DNA from: Vibrio tritonius
GTDB lineage: Bacteria; Pseudomonadota; Gammaproteobacteria; Enterobacterales; Vibrionaceae
Assembly: GCF_001547935.1 (NCBI RefSeq)
Contig: NZ_AP014635.1
Span: forward strand, 1,736,001-1,800,000
Direction of reading: 5' to 3'
Length of the DNA: 64,000 bases
Shown here: positions 63,401-64,000 of the stretch, one piece after another
Position numbering within the stretch: position 1 is the first letter of the stretch
Layout: each line of letters opens with the position of its first letter
The notes under the pieces: generated by a model
The model's database searches: none
Told to the model about the DNA's origin: nothing
The model's input: only the letters and a program-made list of their open reading frames with translations
Program-made: the position numbers and the translations under genes

Positions 63401-64000
63401 TTCATCACGCCTTTGGGTTTACCGGTCGAGCCTGAGGTGTAAATGATGTACGCCAAGTGACGCGATGTAAGTCCCAGCGCGTTAGGGTCGAGGTTCTGCT
63501 GTGACTCATTTGCCCACGGTAATTCACCCGCAAAATTAACCACTTGTACCGATGCTGGAATCGAACCTAGGCGGCTACGCAGTTCATTGGTGGTAATCAG
63601 CACCACCGGTTGGCTATCTTGCACCATGTATTCCAAGCGATCTTCTGGATAACCGGGATCCATCGGTACATACGCGCCACCGGCTTTTAAAATTGCGACT
63701 AACGCCACCACCAATTCGCTGCTGCGCTCAAGTGAAACCGCCACGCGGCTATCGGGACGAACGCCCAGCTTCACCAGCCAGTGAGCCAGTTGGTTAGCGT
63801 GCGCGTTTAGCTCAGCAAAGGTTAACTCGGTTGGCAGTGTAAAACCTTGCTCGCTCTGTACCGCCACTTGGTGCGGCAGACGAGCAACGGTCTCTTCAAT
63901 GCGCCGCTGAATGCAAGTTTCGGTTGGGTAGGCTTTGTCGGTTTGGTTAAACCCTTCTAGCACCCACTCACGTTCTGTCTGCGCCAGCACTTGAATTGAT
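60469..64000 (-). CDS. NRPS 1: ...A(Ser)-T-TE-TE (partial, continues beyond window)
   Basis: The frame is open to the right edge; the visible part (about 1175 residues) begins at the junction before adenylation (QTEREWVLEGFNQTDK). Adenylation core YTSGSTGKPKG is at about 63430, carrier FFELGGHSLLAVK at about 62275, thioesterase 1 with GWSFGG at about 61870 and thioesterase 2 with GHSFGG at about 60985. Each has its His region (GEHQLLISEPYV; LANHVRLLKAPYV). The hand-read code is DVWHFSLVDK, the serine code of EntF. The preceding part probably holds a condensation domain and perhaps further modules. Both thioesterases look live. The A domain and the code resemble enterobactin-type synthetases. 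Confidence 0.93.
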   Translation of the reverse strand, partial: SIQVLAQTEREWVLEGFNQTDKAYPTETCIQRRIEETVARLPHQVAVQSEQGFTLPTELTFAELNAHANQLAHWLVKLGVRPDSRVAVSLERSSELVVALVAILKAGGAYVPMDPGYPEDRLEYMVQDSQPVVLITTNELRSRLGSIPASVQVVNFAGELPWANESQQNLDPNALGLTSRHLAYIIYTSGSTGKPKGVMNEHRGVVNRLSWMVDDYGFNRDDVILQKTPFSFDVSVWEFFAPLWVGATLVMAKPEGHKDPSYLRELIERRHVSILHFVPPMLQMFLEGTEQSRCPSLRLMFCSGEALPAETIRRTYQTLPHVELHNLYGPTEAAVDVTQWHCPRDLVGDRVSIGSSVANTRMYVLDSQGQPAPLGVAGEIFIGGVQVARGYLNRDDLTAERFVRDPFVTDPNATMYKTGDVGRWLADGTIEYQGRNDDQVKIRGFRVELGEISSALKGCADVLEAVVIARGTSANKQLVGYFTAEQVLSIEAIKAQMGERLPEYMVPAALMQIETIPLTPNGKMDRKALPEPAEEAFVRQQFVAAQTEMELMLALVWQELLGIAQVGRFDNFFELGGHSLLAVKLVNQLQQRGLNLDLATLFSTPVMSELAQRLAHQEQASQNPAGSDRLTIAFRDTGNETPLFIVPEASGETLYGPLLTAHIDEQIPVYGLVAPDRRKPSLKTVQKVAEHYVRAIRQAQPHGPYRLVGWSFGGTMAYEIAAQLIGQDEQIEFLGIIDRWAIAPQFERDHHQGMRFADIEQEIAFMSREIVEYQVVNGTYSGVCDEDIRVLLTESERWQDHFCLAQKMGILPADWNAEYYYNWLIHRRDLLHADYQAPSLPVVLDLFVAQQRPVEEQGLHDPYLAWDQVLPSDAIRVMPLAGEHQLLISEPYVATTGAAISQAIQARANHKDAQSNHTYDPVVKLQLGKGDCAQVFCIPGAGDNVFSFMDLAQQLGDDVSIYGLQPRGLWGKEAPHASVEAAARFYCHALQKHLSDQPLHIVGHSFGGWVALELVNQLEAMGIAVASLTIADSRVPNPKQQEYTDVAAMMKLVSLFEMQGVELHLSAEILESLSFRERLRRVHQSLIAQRVMPTTSRIEHLEGIFRVFATNIRTSYWPERQPQAPIGLLLSQEATEGQHQGWFTWHPTIQIEQSLANHVRLLKAPYVQQLAQLIAL

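Noticed and set aside
1..64000. CRISPR arrays, tRNA or rRNA genes, prophage genes
   Set aside because: No regularly spaced repeats, no cloverleaf or rRNA sequence and no phage structural genes were seen.

Overview
The window is chromosomal DNA of a Vibrio, probably close to the V. cholerae group. The aroH-yajQ pair, the glycine-riboswitch alanine/glycine symporter, a carboxypeptidase Taq gene next to hcp and vgrG, hrpA and azoR are typical vibrio genes. From what I know of V. cholerae, its auxiliary type VI secretion (T6SS) cluster 1 (VC1415-VC1421) lies between a Taq carboxypeptidase (VC1414) and this symporter (VC1422). The window shows the same two flanking genes around a different and much larger T6SS cargo.

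Layout. 1-6140: housekeeping genes: partial aroH, yajQ, a small membrane-protein operon, the tandem glycine riboswitch with agcS, a DUF1456 gene and a LysE-type exporter. 6160-22550: the T6SS auxiliary locus, all read leftwards from a sigma-54-type promoter at about 22606. It holds hcp, vgrG with a Ser/Thr/Ala-rich tail, a two-domain peptidoglycan-hydrolase effector (M23-like plus lysozyme-like) and its overlapping periplasmic immunity gene. These are followed by about 10 kb of AT-rich DNA with small, mostly signal-peptide-bearing orphan immunity candidates. Between them lie wreckage of old modules: four decayed pieces of ISAs1-family elements, an 80-bp piece of vgrG, the 3' end of a lost effector, a frameshifted second copy of the immunity gene and a DUF6708-like gene broken at two homopolymers. 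22800-44660: core genes: carboxypeptidase, an outer-membrane protein, hrpA, azoR, a PhoD-like phosphatase, a TerB-like protein, an exonuclease, a DUF2760/Hsp70/Hsp70 cluster, two diguanylate cyclases (one paired with a periplasmic binding protein) and a small gene under two LexA boxes. 45040-64000: a nonribosomal peptide synthetase (NRPS) cluster read leftwards, with three synthetases and a PvdE/SyrD-type ABC exporter. It continues past the right edge.

Function. The T6SS block would assemble an Hcp tube with a VgrG tip and deliver a cell-wall hydrolase, while the array of immunity genes would protect against past and present effectors of relatives. The NRPS block is unusual because every synthetase ends in two thioesterase domains in a row. 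Both look intact in the first synthetase, only the second in the middle one and only the first in the last one. Hand-read specificity codes suggest Ser for the first and Leu for the three other modules. The exporter family fits a secreted peptide or siderophore. No CRISPR array, tRNA or rRNA gene was seen.
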